From NCBI RefSeq assembly GCF_001426405.1, contig NZ_LMEP01000023.1, positions 420,940 through 484,939 on the forward strand: a DNA stretch of 64,000 nucleotides, read 5' to 3'. Of this stretch, positions 8,508 through 17,084 are shown piece after piece; the stretch's first letter is position 1, and every line of letters begins with the position of its first letter. Position numbers and translations under genes: made by a program. Under the pieces are notes generated by a model. The model was given only the letters and a program-made list of their open reading frames with translations, ran no database searches and had not been told where the DNA came from. Source of the DNA: Streptomyces sp. Root1304 (GTDB lineage Bacteria > Actinomycetota > Actinomycetes > Streptomycetales > Streptomycetaceae).

Positions 8508-9680
8508 ATGCCCCAGAAGTACGGCGACTACCAGCACGAGATCTACTTCGACGGGCTCTTCGGCGTCCTCCCCGAACTGCCCATGACCTTCGCCGAACTG
8601 GAGAGCCGGGCGAGGGCGGCGCTCCCGCCCTCGCTCTGGTCCTACGTCGCCGGCGGCGCGGGCGACGAGTACACGCAGGAGGCCAACGTCCGGGCCTTCC
8701 GGCAGTGGGGGCTCGTCCCCCGCATGATGGTCGGCGCCTCCGAACGCGACCTCTCCGTCGACCTGTTCGGGCTCACGCTGCCGTCCCCGCTCTTCATGGC
8801 GCCCGTCGGCGTGATCGGGCTCTGCGCCCAGGACCGGCACGGTGACCTGGCGACCGCCCGCGCCGCCGCCCGCACGGGCGTACCGATGATCGCCTCCACG
8901 CTCGGCGTCGACCCGATGGAGCAGGTCGCCGCCGAGTTCGGCGACACCCCGGGCCTCTTCCAGCTGTACACCCCCACCGACCGCGCTCTCGCGGAAAGCC
9001 TCGTGCACCGCGCCGAAGCGGCCGGCTTCCGGGGTGTCGTCGTCACCCTCGACACCTGGATCACCGGCTGGCGCCCGCGCGACCTGGCCACCGCCAACTT
9101 CCCCCAGCTGCGCGGCCACGCGCTCGCCAACTACACCTCCGACCCCGTCTTCAGGGCCCGCCTCGCGAAGCCGCCGGAGGAGGACCCGCGCGCCGCCGTC
9201 CTGGAATGGGCGGGCGTCTTCGGCAACCCGCTGGTCTGGGACGACCTGACCTGGCTGCGGTCGCTCACCGACCTGCCGATCGTCCTGAAGGGCGTCTGCC
9301 ACCCCGAGGACGTCCGCCGGGCCAGGGACGGCGGCGTCGACGGGATCTACTGCTCCAACCACGGCGGCCGCCAGGCCAACGGCGGGCTGCCCGCCCTCGA
9401 CGCCCTGCCCGGGGTGGTCGCCGCCGCCGACGGACTGCCCGTGCTCTTCGACTCCGGCGTCCGCACCGGCGCCGACGTCGTCAAGGCCCTCGCGCTCGGC
9501 GCCACGGCGGTGGGCGTGGGCCGCCCGTACGCGTACGGGCTGGCGCTCGGCGGGACGGACGGCATCGTCCACGTCCTGCGCTCCCTGCTCGCGGAGGCGG
9601 ACCTGATCATGGCGGTCGACGGCTACCCGACCCTGGAATCGCTGAGGGCGGACGGCGCACTGCGCGCCGTCCGCCCTTAG
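8508..9680 (+). CDS. FMN-dependent 2-hydroxyacid oxidase, lactate 2-monooxygenase type
   Basis: The 390-residue protein is an FMN TIM barrel of the alpha-hydroxy-acid oxidase family. The active-site signature SNHGGRQANGG (catalytic His and substrate-binding Arg) is present near residue 283, and the C-terminal FMN-phosphate region reads FDSGVRTGADVVKALALGATAVGVGRPY. The length and the start (MPQKYGDYQHEIYFDG) fit the mycobacterial lactate 2-monooxygenase subgroup, which turns lactate into acetate and CO2. Lactate oxidase or another 2-hydroxyacid as substrate remains possible. ATG 8508 follows AAGGGA. The last codons form a perfect 14-bp hairpin, so the terminator overlaps the coding end. Confidence 0.85.
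   Translation: MPQKYGDYQHEIYFDGLFGVLPELPMTFAELESRARAALPPSLWSYVAGGAGDEYTQEANVRAFRQWGLVPRMMVGASERDLSVDLFGLTLPSPLFMAPVGVIGLCAQDRHGDLATARAAARTGVPMIASTLGVDPMEQVAAEFGDTPGLFQLYTPTDRALAESLVHRAEAAGFRGVVVTLDTWITGWRPRDLATANFPQLRGHALANYTSDPVFRARLAKPPEEDPRAAVLEWAGVFGNPLVWDDLTWLRSLTDLPIVLKGVCHPEDVRRARDGGVDGIYCSNHGGRQANGGLPALDALPGVVAAADGLPVLFDSGVRTGADVVKALALGATAVGVGRPYAYGLALGGTDGIVHVLRSLLAEADLIMAVDGYPTLESLRADGALRAVRP
9645..9677. terminator. Terminator hairpin inside the 3' coding end
   Basis: A perfect 14-bp stem (645-658 with 664-677) around a five-base loop ACTGC ends directly before the TAG of the FMN oxidase. The downstream gene is convergent. Confidence 0.7.
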
Positions 9681-9695
9681 GGGATCCCTACGGGA

Positions 9696-10653
9696 TCAGT
9701 TGAGTTCGTCGGGGTGCGGGCCGGTGCGCAGGTCGCGGTCGAGCGCGGCCACCGCCCGCATCTCCTCGTCGGCGAGAGTGAAGCCGAACACGTCGAAGTT
9801 CTCGCGGATCCGGGCCGGGGTGACCGACTTGGGGATGACGATGTTGCCGAGCTGCAGGTGCCAGCGGATGACGACCTGGGCCGGGGACCTGTCGTGACGG
9901 GCGGCGATGGCCTTCACGGCGGGGTCGTCGAGGACGGCGCCCTGCGCGAGCGGGCTCCAGGCCTCGGTGGCGATGCCGTGCTCGGCGTGGAAGGCGCGCA
10001 GCGCGCTCTGCTGCAGGCCGGGGTGCAGCTCGACCTGGTTGACGGCCGGGACCAGCGTCGTACCGGCCATCAGGCGCCGCAGGTGGTCGGGCTCGAAGTT
10101 GGAGACGCCGACGGCGCGGGCGCGCCCTTCCTCCGCGAGGCGCTCCAGGGCGCGCCAGGAGTCGCGGTATAGGTCGCGGGCGGGCGTCGGCCAGTGGATG
10201 AGGTACAGGTCGACGTGGTCGAGGCCGAGCTTGGCGAGACTGGCGTCGAAGGCGCGCAGGGTGGCGTCGTGCCCCTGGTCGGCGTTCCACAGCTTGGTGG
10301 TGACGAACAGCTCCTCGCGGGGCAGCCCGGAGGCGGCCAGCGCGCGGCCGACGCCGGCCTCGTTTCCGTAGATCGCGGCGGTGTCGATGCTGCGGTAGCC
10401 GGTTTCGAGGGCGGTGGAGACGGCGGCGGCGGTCTCGTCGTCGGGGACACTGCGGGGTGAGCCGCCAGTCGGCGTCGGGCAGGTCGGCGAGCAGCCGGCC
10501 GATGCCCTCCTTGACGCCCTCGCGTCCGGTCAGGACGCCGTCGGGGGTGAGGAAGACGGCGTCCTCGGTGTAGTTCCGGCTGATCGCGTCGAGGTCGCCG
10601 GTGCCGAGGCGGGCGCCGTGGTCGGCGAAGATCTCCTGCGGGGTGCGGGTCAT
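9696..10653 (-). pseudogene. Deletion fusion of a SnoaL-like gene and an aldo/keto reductase
   Basis: ATG 10653 starts a SnoaL/NTF2-like protein (MTRTPQEIFADHGARL... YTEDAVFLTPDGVL) that is normal for about 66 residues, to DADWRLT. From about 10458 onward a different frame encodes an almost complete aldo/keto reductase: VPDDETAAAVSTALETGYRSIDTAAIYGNE with catalytic Asp and Tyr, then KLWN, the His region LIHWPTP, GVSNFEPDHLRRL, VNQVELHP and IPKSVTPARIREN, to TGA 9696-9698. The reductase lacks its usual first 25 or so residues, and its frame has no ATG, GTG or TTG before the internal Met at 10070, which would give only a 124-residue fragment. One deletion that removed the SnoaL C-terminus and the reductase start, out of frame, explains both. 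The first four bases overlap the HbpS-like gene. Confidence 0.85.
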
Positions 10654-11072
10654 CGGGAGAGTTCCTCGACCGCGGTGGTGGCGAAGCCGTGGTCCTGCTC
10701 GGGCGCGCCGCCGCCCACGCCGATCGCGCCTATCAGACGGCCGTCGCGGTGGACGGGCACGCCGCCGGCGATGAACAGCAGCGGCCGGTCGAGCGCGGTG
10801 GGCAGCGAGTGGAACGGTCCTTCGGGCTTGACCAGGTCGACCAGGTCGGCGGTCGGGGCGTTCAGCTGGAGCGCGGTGTACGCCTTGCGGGTGCTGGTCT
10901 CGCCCGAGATCAGCACCGCCCGGTCGTCCCGGCGGAAGGCCAGCAGTTGCCCGCCCGCGTCCAGGACGGTGACGCTGACGGTGACCCCGGCGGCCTCGGC
11001 GGCGTTCCGGGCGGCGCTGATCAGGGTCTCGGCGTCGGTGGTGCTGAGCGGGATGACGGCGGTGGTGCTCAT
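10650..11072 (-). CDS. GlcG/HbpS family heme-binding-type protein
   Basis: The 140-residue product is a single GlcG/HbpS (DUF336) domain. It shows the family pattern: an early helix (DAETLISAARNAAEAAG), a VTVLDAGGQLLAFRRDD strand pair, STRKAYTALQL, and the C-terminal GGVPV...GAIGVGGGAPEQDHGFA. HbpS from Streptomyces reticuli is an extracellular heme-binding redox sensor partner, and GlcG sits in glycolate operons. This copy has no signal peptide, so it is probably cytoplasmic and its ligand is unknown. ATG 11072 follows AAGGAG. It overlaps the SnoaL start by ATGA and lies downstream of the MFS gene, so the three were probably one transcript. Confidence 0.85.
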   Translation of the reverse strand: MSTTAVIPLSTTDAETLISAARNAAEAAGVTVSVTVLDAGGQLLAFRRDDRAVLISGETSTRKAYTALQLNAPTADLVDLVKPEGPFHSLPTALDRPLLFIAGGVPVHRDGRLIGAIGVGGGAPEQDHGFATTAVEELSR

Positions 11073-11085
11073 GGCGCTGCTCCTT

Positions 11086-11153
11086 GAGGGGGCGGAGGGA
11101 GGGGAGGGGAAGGGAAGGAGGAAGGGGACGGAGGGACGTGAGGGGAGCCGGGG
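11086..11153 (+). other. G-rich purine tract between MFS and HbpS genes
   Basis: Within about 68 bases the plus strand is almost only G and A, with many runs of three to four G. This could form a G-quadruplex on the plus strand, which is the template for the minus-strand operon. Confidence 0.5.
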
Positions 11154-11154
11154 A

Positions 11155-12399
11155 TCAGTGGTGCACGGGCGTGCCGGCCGACGTACCGACGGACGTACCG
11201 GCGGCCCCGGCGGGAGATCCGGTCTCGACGGCGGGAGCGTCGGTCCCGGCGGCGCGGGTACGGCGTTCCAGGGCCGCGGACCAGAAGGCGAGGCCCAGCG
11301 CCGCGGCGGCGAGGGCGGCGCCCACCCAGTTCGGGGCGGTGTAGCCGAGGCCGGCGGCGATCACGAGCCCGCCGAGCCAGGCGGCGAGCGCGTTGCCCAG
11401 GTTGAAGGCGCCGATGTTCACGGCGGAGGCGAGCGTCGGAGCACCGTGGGCCTGGTCGAGGACGCGCTTCTGCAGCGGGGGCACGGTGGCGAAGCCCAGA
11501 GCGCCGACGAGGAGGATGGTGATCGCGGCGAGGATCTTGTTGTGGGCAGTCACGGTGAACAGGGCGAGCACGACGGCCAGGCCGCCGAGCGCCGTGTACA
11601 GCATGGGCATCAGCGCGCGGTCGGCGAACCGGCCGCCGAGGAGATTGCCGAGGAACATGCCGATGCCGAAGAGGACGAGCAGCCAGGTGACGGAGCCGTC
11701 CGCGTATCCGGCGACGTGGGTCATCATCGGTGCGATGTAGGTGATCGCGGCGAAGACGCCGCCGAAGCCGAGCACGGTCATCGCCATCGCGAGCAGGACC
11801 TGCGGGTTGCGGAAGGCCTTGAGCTCGCCGCGCAGCCGAGCGCCTTCGGGGCGGGGCATGGCGGGGACGAGCTTGGCGATGCCGAGGAATCCGATCACAC
11901 CGAGCGCGGCGACGATGGCGAAGGTGATGCGCCAGCCCACGGCCTGCCCGATGAAGGTGCCGAGCGGGACGCCGACGATGTTGGCGACGGTCAGGCCGGT
12001 GAACATGGTGGCGATCGCGCCGGCCTTCTTGTCCGGCGCGACCAGCTCGGCAGCCACGACCGACCCGATGCCGAAGAACGACCCGTGGGCGAGCGAGGCG
12101 ACGATCCGGCCGGTCAGCATCAGCCCGAAGCTAGGGGCGAGTGCGGAGAGCAGGTTGCCGAGCACGAACAGGCCCATCAGCAGCATCAGCATCCGCTTGC
12201 GGCTGACCTTGGTCCCGAACGCGGTGAGAAGCGGAGCGCCGATGACGACGCCGAGTGCGTAGCCGGTGACCAGCAGGCCGGCGGTGGGGATGGTGACCCC
12301 GTAGTCGGCGGCGATCTGGGGCAGCAGACCCATGATCACGAACTCAGTCGTACCGATACCGAAGGCCCCGACGGTCAGAGCGAGCAGAGCGAGCGGCAT
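11155..12399 (-). CDS. MFS transporter, DHA1 family (AraJ/Cmr-like exporter)
   Basis: A 414-residue, twelve-helix major facilitator. It starts directly in helix one with PLALLALTVGAFGIGTTEFVIMGLLPQIAADYGV, the typical start of the AraJ/YdhP sugar-or-drug exporter group. Motif A is present between helices 2 and 3 (GTKVSRKRML), and motif C-like GSVVAAELV follows. ATG 12399 follows AAGGGGG; the open frame upstream has no coding character. A TTGCAT...GTGCAA element at 12455-12477 lies 56 bases upstream and is the likely control site. It is the first gene of the minus-strand group with the HbpS-like protein and the broken SnoaL/reductase fusion. The exported substrate is unknown. Confidence 0.88.
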   Translation of the reverse strand: MPLALLALTVGAFGIGTTEFVIMGLLPQIAADYGVTIPTAGLLVTGYALGVVIGAPLLTAFGTKVSRKRMLMLLMGLFVLGNLLSALAPSFGLMLTGRIVASLAHGSFFGIGSVVAAELVAPDKKAGAIATMFTGLTVANIVGVPLGTFIGQAVGWRITFAIVAALGVIGFLGIAKLVPAMPRPEGARLRGELKAFRNPQVLLAMAMTVLGFGGVFAAITYIAPMMTHVAGYADGSVTWLLVLFGIGMFLGNLLGGRFADRALMPMLYTALGGLAVVLALFTVTAHNKILAAITILLVGALGFATVPPLQKRVLDQAHGAPTLASAVNIGAFNLGNALAAWLGGLVIAAGLGYTAPNWVGAALAAAALGLAFWSAALERRTRAAGTDAPAVETGSPAGAAGTSVGTSAGTPVHH

Positions 12400-12454
12400 G
12401 GCTCGCCCCCTTGCGGAATTGCTTGAACGATCCCTTTGCATGCCCTCACAATAG

Positions 12455-12510
12455 TTGCATGCGCGTGATAAGTGCAAGCGCGGATAGTCGGTGGGGTCTG
12501 GGTGGCGGTG
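12455..12510 (+). repeat. Left copy of a 56-bp diverged direct repeat, with TTGCA...TGCAA dyad
   Basis: TTGCATGCGCG, two differing bases, ATAAGTGCAA: this 23-base dyad recurs at 18787-18809 with 21 of 23 bases identical, and similarity continues rightward for about 33 more bases at near 67 percent. Left of the repeat the two loci differ. This copy sits at the MFS promoter and is probably also an operator. Confidence 0.65.
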
Positions 12511-12639
12511 TTCGCGGGTGAAGTCGACCGTGGGGGCGACGCAGGCTGCTTGGTACTGCTATGGCTGGGGCAGGGCTCAGCTGGCTCGACAGCTTCCTCG
12601 TCTGCTGGCGGTACAGGCAGGGTGTCCGTCTGATCAGCA

Positions 12640-13589
12640 GGAATGGATGTTTTCAACGGTGTGTTTTGGCCCGCCGGCCGGGCAGGGACCCGTCCACGAT
12701 CAGCCGCGAGCTGCACCGCAACAGCAACCCCGTCACCGGCGCCTACCAGCCCTTCCGGGCCCAGCGCCGGGCCGTGGCTCGACGAGCCAGGTCGAAGGAG
12801 GGAAAGCTCCGGCGTGATCCGGAGCTGAAGTAGTTCGTCGAGCTGCACCTGGGCGAACGCTGGAGCCCGGAACAGACCAGCCGCGCGCGGCCGGCCGCAT
12901 TCCCCGGGCAGCCCGAACGGCATCTGTCCACGGAGACCATCTACCAGGCGATCTACCTGCCTCACCGCGGTGGTCTGGAACGTGCTCCGGGCCAGCTGCG
13001 GACCCGTCGGAAGCACCGGCGCAAACGCCGTCGCCCCGACCAGCGCCTCACCCGGTGCAGGGTCACCGGCCTGACCATCAACGAACGGCCCGCCGAAGCT
13101 GCCGGCCGGACGGCCTCCGGGCACTGGGAGGGTGACCTGATCGTCGGCAAGGACAACCGGTCCGCCATCGGCACCCTGGTCGACCGCAGCACCCGCTACG
13201 TCAAGCTTGTCCACCTTCCCCACGGTCGCGGCGCCGAGCACGCCCGGGACGCACTCGTCCGCGCCTTCGCAGACCTTCCCGTCTCGCTTGCGCGCTCGCT
13301 CACGTGGGATCAGGGAAGCGAGATGGGCCGCCACGACGAGTCCACCCGCGCCACGAACATTCCGGTGTTCTTCTGCGATCCCGGCAGCCCTTGGCAGCGG
13401 CCGACGAACGAGAACACGAACGGCCTTCTCCGCCAGTACTTCCCGAAGGGCACAGATCTGTCGATCCACTCCGCGGCCGACCTCGTCGCCGTCGCAGCGG
13501 AGCCCAATGACCGCCCCCGCAAGACCCTCGATCGGCAGCCAACACGAAGGCACCGGTCGGCAGGCGCAGACCTGTTCCACCGCAGCTGA
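12640..13589 (+). pseudogene. IS30-family transposase, inactivated
   Basis: The residues are those of an IS30 DDE transposase. A helix-turn-helix piece (GRDPSTISRELHRN) near 12690-12730 is followed by ETIYQAIYLPHRGGL, by GHWEGDLIVGKDNRSAIGTLVDR with the first catalytic Asp near 13133, by LTWDQGSEM with the second Asp, and by RPTNENTNGLLRQYFPKGTDL with the catalytic Glu. The frame is broken by an in-frame TAG at 12831-12833. The region before the helix-turn-helix is scrambled, and the end after NDRPRKTL departs from the family, suggesting a late frameshift. No clean terminal inverted repeats were found. It marks past mobility at the left edge of the accessory block. Confidence 0.85.
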
Positions 13590-13615
13590 CCGGACCGGCG
13601 GTGCCGCCGGTCCGG
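13590..13615. terminator. Terminator hairpin between transposase relic and desaturase
   Basis: CCGGACCGGCGG and its perfect complement surround two bases (12-bp stem). It follows the desaturase stop on the minus strand and the transposase relic on the plus strand. Confidence 0.65.
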
Positions 13616-13642
13616 CCGGAAAGTCTGAAACAGTACCGGGAA

Positions 13643-14764
13643 TCAGGCCGCGACGAGCTCCTGCTTGCGGCGATCCGACGTGTTGACCTTGGGCTTCTTG
13701 TTCGGCAGCGAGAGCCGGAAGACCTTGCGCCACGCGGAGAACACCTGCTTGGGCAGCGGCCCGGTGACGTACTCCAGCTCGTACTTTTCGAACAGCGCGC
13801 GCACCTTCACCGCGACCTCGGCGTACCGGTTGCTCGGCAGATCCGGGAACAGGTGGTGCTCGATCTGGTGCGACAGGTTGCCGGTCATGAAGTGCATGGC
13901 CCTGCTGCCGCTGATGTTCGCCGAGCCCATCATCTGGCGCAGGTACCACTGGCCGCGAGTCTCGCCCTTGATCGACCGGCGCTCGAAGACCTGCACGCCC
14001 TCGGGGAAGTGCCCGCACATGATCACCGAGTGGGACCAGATGTTGCGGACCAGGTTCGCGGTGAACGTGGCGGCGAGTGTGGTGAGGAACGACGGGCCCG
14101 ACAGCAGCGGGTGGATCACGTAGTCCTTGAGCACCTGCTTGCGGATCTTGCGGCCCACGGCCTTGGCCCGCGCGCGGAACTCCGGGTTCTTGCGGCGGCG
14201 CTTGTGCAGGTTCTTGCCGAGCTCCAGGTCGTACGCTGCGATGCCGTACTCGAAGAAACAGGCGTTGATGAAGTTCCACAGCGGCTGGCCGAGGTGGAAC
14301 GGGTGCCACCTTTGGTCCTCGTCGACGCGCATGATGCCGTAGCCGAGGTCGTTGTCCTTGCCGATCACGTTGGTGTACGTGTGGTGCAGCTCGTTGTGCG
14401 AGTGCTTCCACTGCTCGGACGGCGAGACGTGATCCCACTCCCAGGTGGTGGAGTGGATCTTCGGGTCCCGCATCCAGTCCCACTGGCCGTGCAGGATGTT
14501 GTGGCCGATCTCCATGTTGTCCATGATCTTTGCCACGGACAGACCGGCGGTGCCGAGCAGCCACGCGGGCGGGAAGATCGAGAACAGCAGCACGCCCCTG
14601 CTGACCAGCTCGAGCTTGCGCTGGGCCGAGATGACCTTACGGATGTAGGCGGCGTCCTTCTCGCCGCGGCCGGCGAGCACCTCATTGCGGATCGCGTCCA
14701 GTTCGCGGCCAAGCTCCTCGATCTGCTCCGCGGTCAGGTGGGCGGTGGGGTCGATAGCGGTCAA
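13643..14764 (-). CDS. Membrane fatty acid (acyl-CoA) desaturase, DesA3-like
   Basis: A di-iron membrane desaturase of 373 residues. The three histidine boxes are complete: HNILH (88-92), HNELHH (123-128) and HQIEHH near residue 310. Two hydrophobic hairpins separate them (VLLFSIFPPAWLLGTAGLSVAKI; LLSGPSFLTTLAATFTANLV). The start is a TTG at 14764 seven bases after AGGAG. It lies seven bases downstream of a ferredoxin reductase gene, the same pairing as mycobacterial desA3 (Rv3229c) with Rv3230c, where the reductase feeds electrons for delta-9 desaturation of stearoyl-CoA. The likely role is making unsaturated membrane lipids. The regiospecificity is inferred from that similarity only. Confidence 0.9.
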   Translation of the reverse strand: MTAIDPTAHLTAEQIEELGRELDAIRNEVLAGRGEKDAAYIRKVISAQRKLELVSRGVLLFSIFPPAWLLGTAGLSVAKIMDNMEIGHNILHGQWDWMRDPKIHSTTWEWDHVSPSEQWKHSHNELHHTYTNVIGKDNDLGYGIMRVDEDQRWHPFHLGQPLWNFINACFFEYGIAAYDLELGKNLHKRRRKNPEFRARAKAVGRKIRKQVLKDYVIHPLLSGPSFLTTLAATFTANLVRNIWSHSVIMCGHFPEGVQVFERRSIKGETRGQWYLRQMMGSANISGSRAMHFMTGNLSHQIEHHLFPDLPSNRYAEVAVKVRALFEKYELEYVTGPLPKQVFSAWRKVFRLSLPNKKPKVNTSDRRKQELVAA

Positions 14765-14771
14765 GGTGCTC

Positions 14772-15827
14772 CTACCGTTCGATGTCGCAGGGGCCCGCCG
14801 CGGCGGACACGCAGGTCTGGATGAGGACGCCCGGCTCGGCCTCGGTGATCTCGCCGGTGCGCAGGTCGCGGACGGCGCCGGCTTTGAGCGGCGTGACGCA
14901 GCCGAAGCAGATGCCCATGCGGCACCCGGACGGCATGAGCACGCCGGCCTCCTCGCCGACGTCCAGCAACGGCGTGGCGCCATCCGCGTCTATGGTCTTG
15001 CCGCTGGCGCTGAATGTGACCTCGCCGCCGTCGCCCGCGACGACGATGCCGGGGCGGAAGCGTTCGGTGTGCAGGCGCTCTGGTACGCCGTGCCCGCTCC
15101 AGTGCTCTTCGGCGGCGTCGAGCAGGCCCGCGGGCCCGCACGCCCAGGTCTCGCGCTCGGCCCAGTCGGGCACGAGTTCGTCGAGCCGGGCGATGTCGAG
15201 CATGCCGTCCGTGTCGGTGTGCACCTCGGTGAGCCGCAGCTTCCCGGCCGCGACCAGGTCGTGCAGTTCCTTGCGGAAGATCACATCTTGCGGCTGTGGC
15301 GCGCAGTGGACCATGACGACGTCGTCGAACTCGGTGTCGCGCAGCATGCCCATCACGGGAGTGATGCCGCTGCCGGCCGTCAGGCAGAGCACCTTGGCGG
15401 GCTTGACCTGCGGCAGCACGAAGTCACCAGTCGGCTGGTCGAGCTGGATCAGCGTGCCCGGTTTCGCCCTGCGGACCAGGTGGTTGCTGACCTTGCCGCC
15501 CGGGATCGCCTTCACGGTGATCGTGACGCGGCCGTCCTGGCGGTTCGTCGGTGAGGTGAGGGAGTAGGCACGCCACAGGCGCACCCCGTCGACGTCGACC
15601 CCGAGCCGCACGTACTGACCGGCTGTGTGGCCGCGCCAGCCCCGCCCCGGCCTGATCACGACAGTCGCGGCGTCACCCGTCTCGGGCTGGACGGCCTCGA
15701 TACGCCCACGCAGGTCAGCACCCGCACGCAGCGGGCTGACCAGGTCGAGATAGTCCGACGGCAGCAGCGGCGTCGTCGCCATCTCCAACAGCTTCCACGC
15801 CCTGCTGCGGAGGGCTGCACTCGTCAT
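14772..15827 (-). CDS. Flavin- and 2Fe-2S-containing ferredoxin reductase, electron donor to the desaturase
   Basis: At 351 residues this is a fused reductase. The N-terminal FAD-binding barrel has RAYSLTSPTN (flavin motif RxYS), the NAD(P)-binding domain has LTAGSGITPVMGML and ACGPAGLLDAAEE, and the C-terminal plant-type 2Fe-2S domain has SGCRMGICFGC plus a distal QTC, all four ligand cysteines. This is the Rv3230c layout. ATG 15827 follows CTGGAG. The gene is first in a two-gene operon with the desaturase and diverges from a PucR-type regulator. Two 11-base direct repeats in the shared 87-base promoter region suggest control by that regulator. Confidence 0.9.
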   Translation of the reverse strand: MTSAALRSRAWKLLEMATTPLLPSDYLDLVSPLRAGADLRGRIEAVQPETGDAATVVIRPGRGWRGHTAGQYVRLGVDVDGVRLWRAYSLTSPTNRQDGRVTITVKAIPGGKVSNHLVRRAKPGTLIQLDQPTGDFVLPQVKPAKVLCLTAGSGITPVMGMLRDTEFDDVVMVHCAPQPQDVIFRKELHDLVAAGKLRLTEVHTDTDGMLDIARLDELVPDWAERETWACGPAGLLDAAEEHWSGHGVPERLHTERFRPGIVVAGDGGEVTFSASGKTIDADGATPLLDVGEEAGVLMPSGCRMGICFGCVTPLKAGAVRDLRTGEITEAEPGVLIQTCVSAAAGPCDIER

Positions 15828-15847
15828 GACTCCAGCTTGATGCGCCT

Positions 15848-15879
15848 CAAGGCGTAAAGTCCTGACCGCAAGACGTAAA
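15848..15879. promoter_or_regulatory. Two direct repeats CAAGRCGTAAA, 21 bp apart
   Basis: CAAGGCGTAAA (15848-15858) and CAAGACGTAAA (15869-15879) are spaced exactly two helical turns apart between the divergent ferredoxin reductase and PucR-type regulator genes. The surrounding bases are AT-rich, unlike the neighbourhood. They are the best candidates for the regulator's binding sites. Confidence 0.6.
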
Positions 15880-15914
15880 ATTAATCGACTGAATTGTTCG
15901 CAGGGAACAAAACC

Positions 15915-17054
15915 GTGAGCCATGCAATTCGGAGGGCCAGCGAACTGGCCCTGGACGAGACGACGGTCACCGCACTCCGGGCCGCGCTGAAGACCACCGC
16001 CAACGAGGTCGTCCAGGCGATCATCGACGAGGTCCCTCCCTACGCCAACGCCCTCTCGGGCCACATGGGCGCCACCATCCGCCGAGCCGTCCGCACCGCC
16101 CTGGGGCACTACCTGGACCTCGCGAGCGGGAACGCCACAGGCGGCGACGCCGGTGACGCAGCCTACGAGCTGGGCCGTGGCGAGGTCCGCGACGGCCGTT
16201 CGATGGACGCCCTGCTCAGCGCCTACCGCGTCGGCGCCCGCGTGGCCTGGCGATGCCTGGCAGCCGGTGCCGTACCCGCAGGTCTGCCCGCCGCCCAGGT
16301 CGCCAAGTTCGCCGAGCTGACCTTCGCCTACATCGACGAGCTCTCCGCTGCGAGCGCCGCGGGCCACGCCGACGAACTGGCCGCCCGGGGCAGAGCCCAC
16401 GAGCGCCACCTGGAACACCTGGCCCGCGACCTCCTCGCCGGCGCGAGCCCGGACGTGCTTCTGGCCTCTGCTCAACAGGCCGGGTGGCAGCCCCCGCTTT
16501 CGCTGACCGCCGTCCTGCTGCCCGCCGCCCAGACCCGGCCTGCCTACCGCGCGCTCGACCCGAGCACCCTCGTCCTCGACGATCTGCCAGGCGCCACCGG
16601 TGTGCTGCTCGTCCCCGATGCCGACCGATCACATCTCTTGCGGCAGCTCACCGACCGCACCGTCGTGGTAGGCCCGGCCCGCCCATGGACTCGTGCGTCC
16701 GCCTCGTACGCACGAGCCGTACGCGCACGCTCCCTCTCCAGCGATATCCGCGACACCGAGGACCACCTACCCGAGCTGGTGCTGAGTGCCGATATGGACG
16801 CGTTCTCAGACCTGCGTGCCCGAGCCCTCGCACCGTTGCGGACCTTGCCTGCCGCGACCGCACGGCGGCTGGAGGAGACGCTGCGGGAGTGGCTGCTGCA
16901 CCAAGGCAGGCGGGACGAGGTGGCGGCGGCGTTGTTCGTCCATCCCCAGACAGTCCGATACCGGATGACGCAGCTGCGGGAGCTGTTTCCGGATCTCGCA
17001 TCGCCACACCGGGTCCTTGAACTGACGATCGCGCTCGGTTCTCGGGTCAGCTGA
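15915..17054 (+). CDS. PucR/CdaR-type transcriptional regulator
   Basis: The 379-residue protein has an N-terminal RsbRD-like helical domain (ANEVVQAIIDEVPPYANALSG... YELGRGEVRDGRSMDALLSAYRVGARVAWR) found in many actinobacterial PucR-type regulators. The C-terminal PucR helix-turn-helix reads TLREWLLHQGRRDEVAAALFVHPQTVRYRMTQLRELFPD, then LELTIAL. GTG 15915 follows AGGGAA; TTG 15894 is possible. It diverges from the reductase/desaturase operon, so it probably controls that operon, possibly sensing a lipid or redox cue through the middle region. Its effector is unknown. Confidence 0.85.
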   Translation: MSHAIRRASELALDETTVTALRAALKTTANEVVQAIIDEVPPYANALSGHMGATIRRAVRTALGHYLDLASGNATGGDAGDAAYELGRGEVRDGRSMDALLSAYRVGARVAWRCLAAGAVPAGLPAAQVAKFAELTFAYIDELSAASAAGHADELAARGRAHERHLEHLARDLLAGASPDVLLASAQQAGWQPPLSLTAVLLPAAQTRPAYRALDPSTLVLDDLPGATGVLLVPDADRSHLLRQLTDRTVVVGPARPWTRASASYARAVRARSLSSDIRDTEDHLPELVLSADMDAFSDLRARALAPLRTLPAATARRLEETLREWLLHQGRRDEVAAALFVHPQTVRYRMTQLRELFPDLASPHRVLELTIALGSRVS

Positions 17055-17084
17055 CACGTACGTCGACCAGATTGCCCTGCTGCT

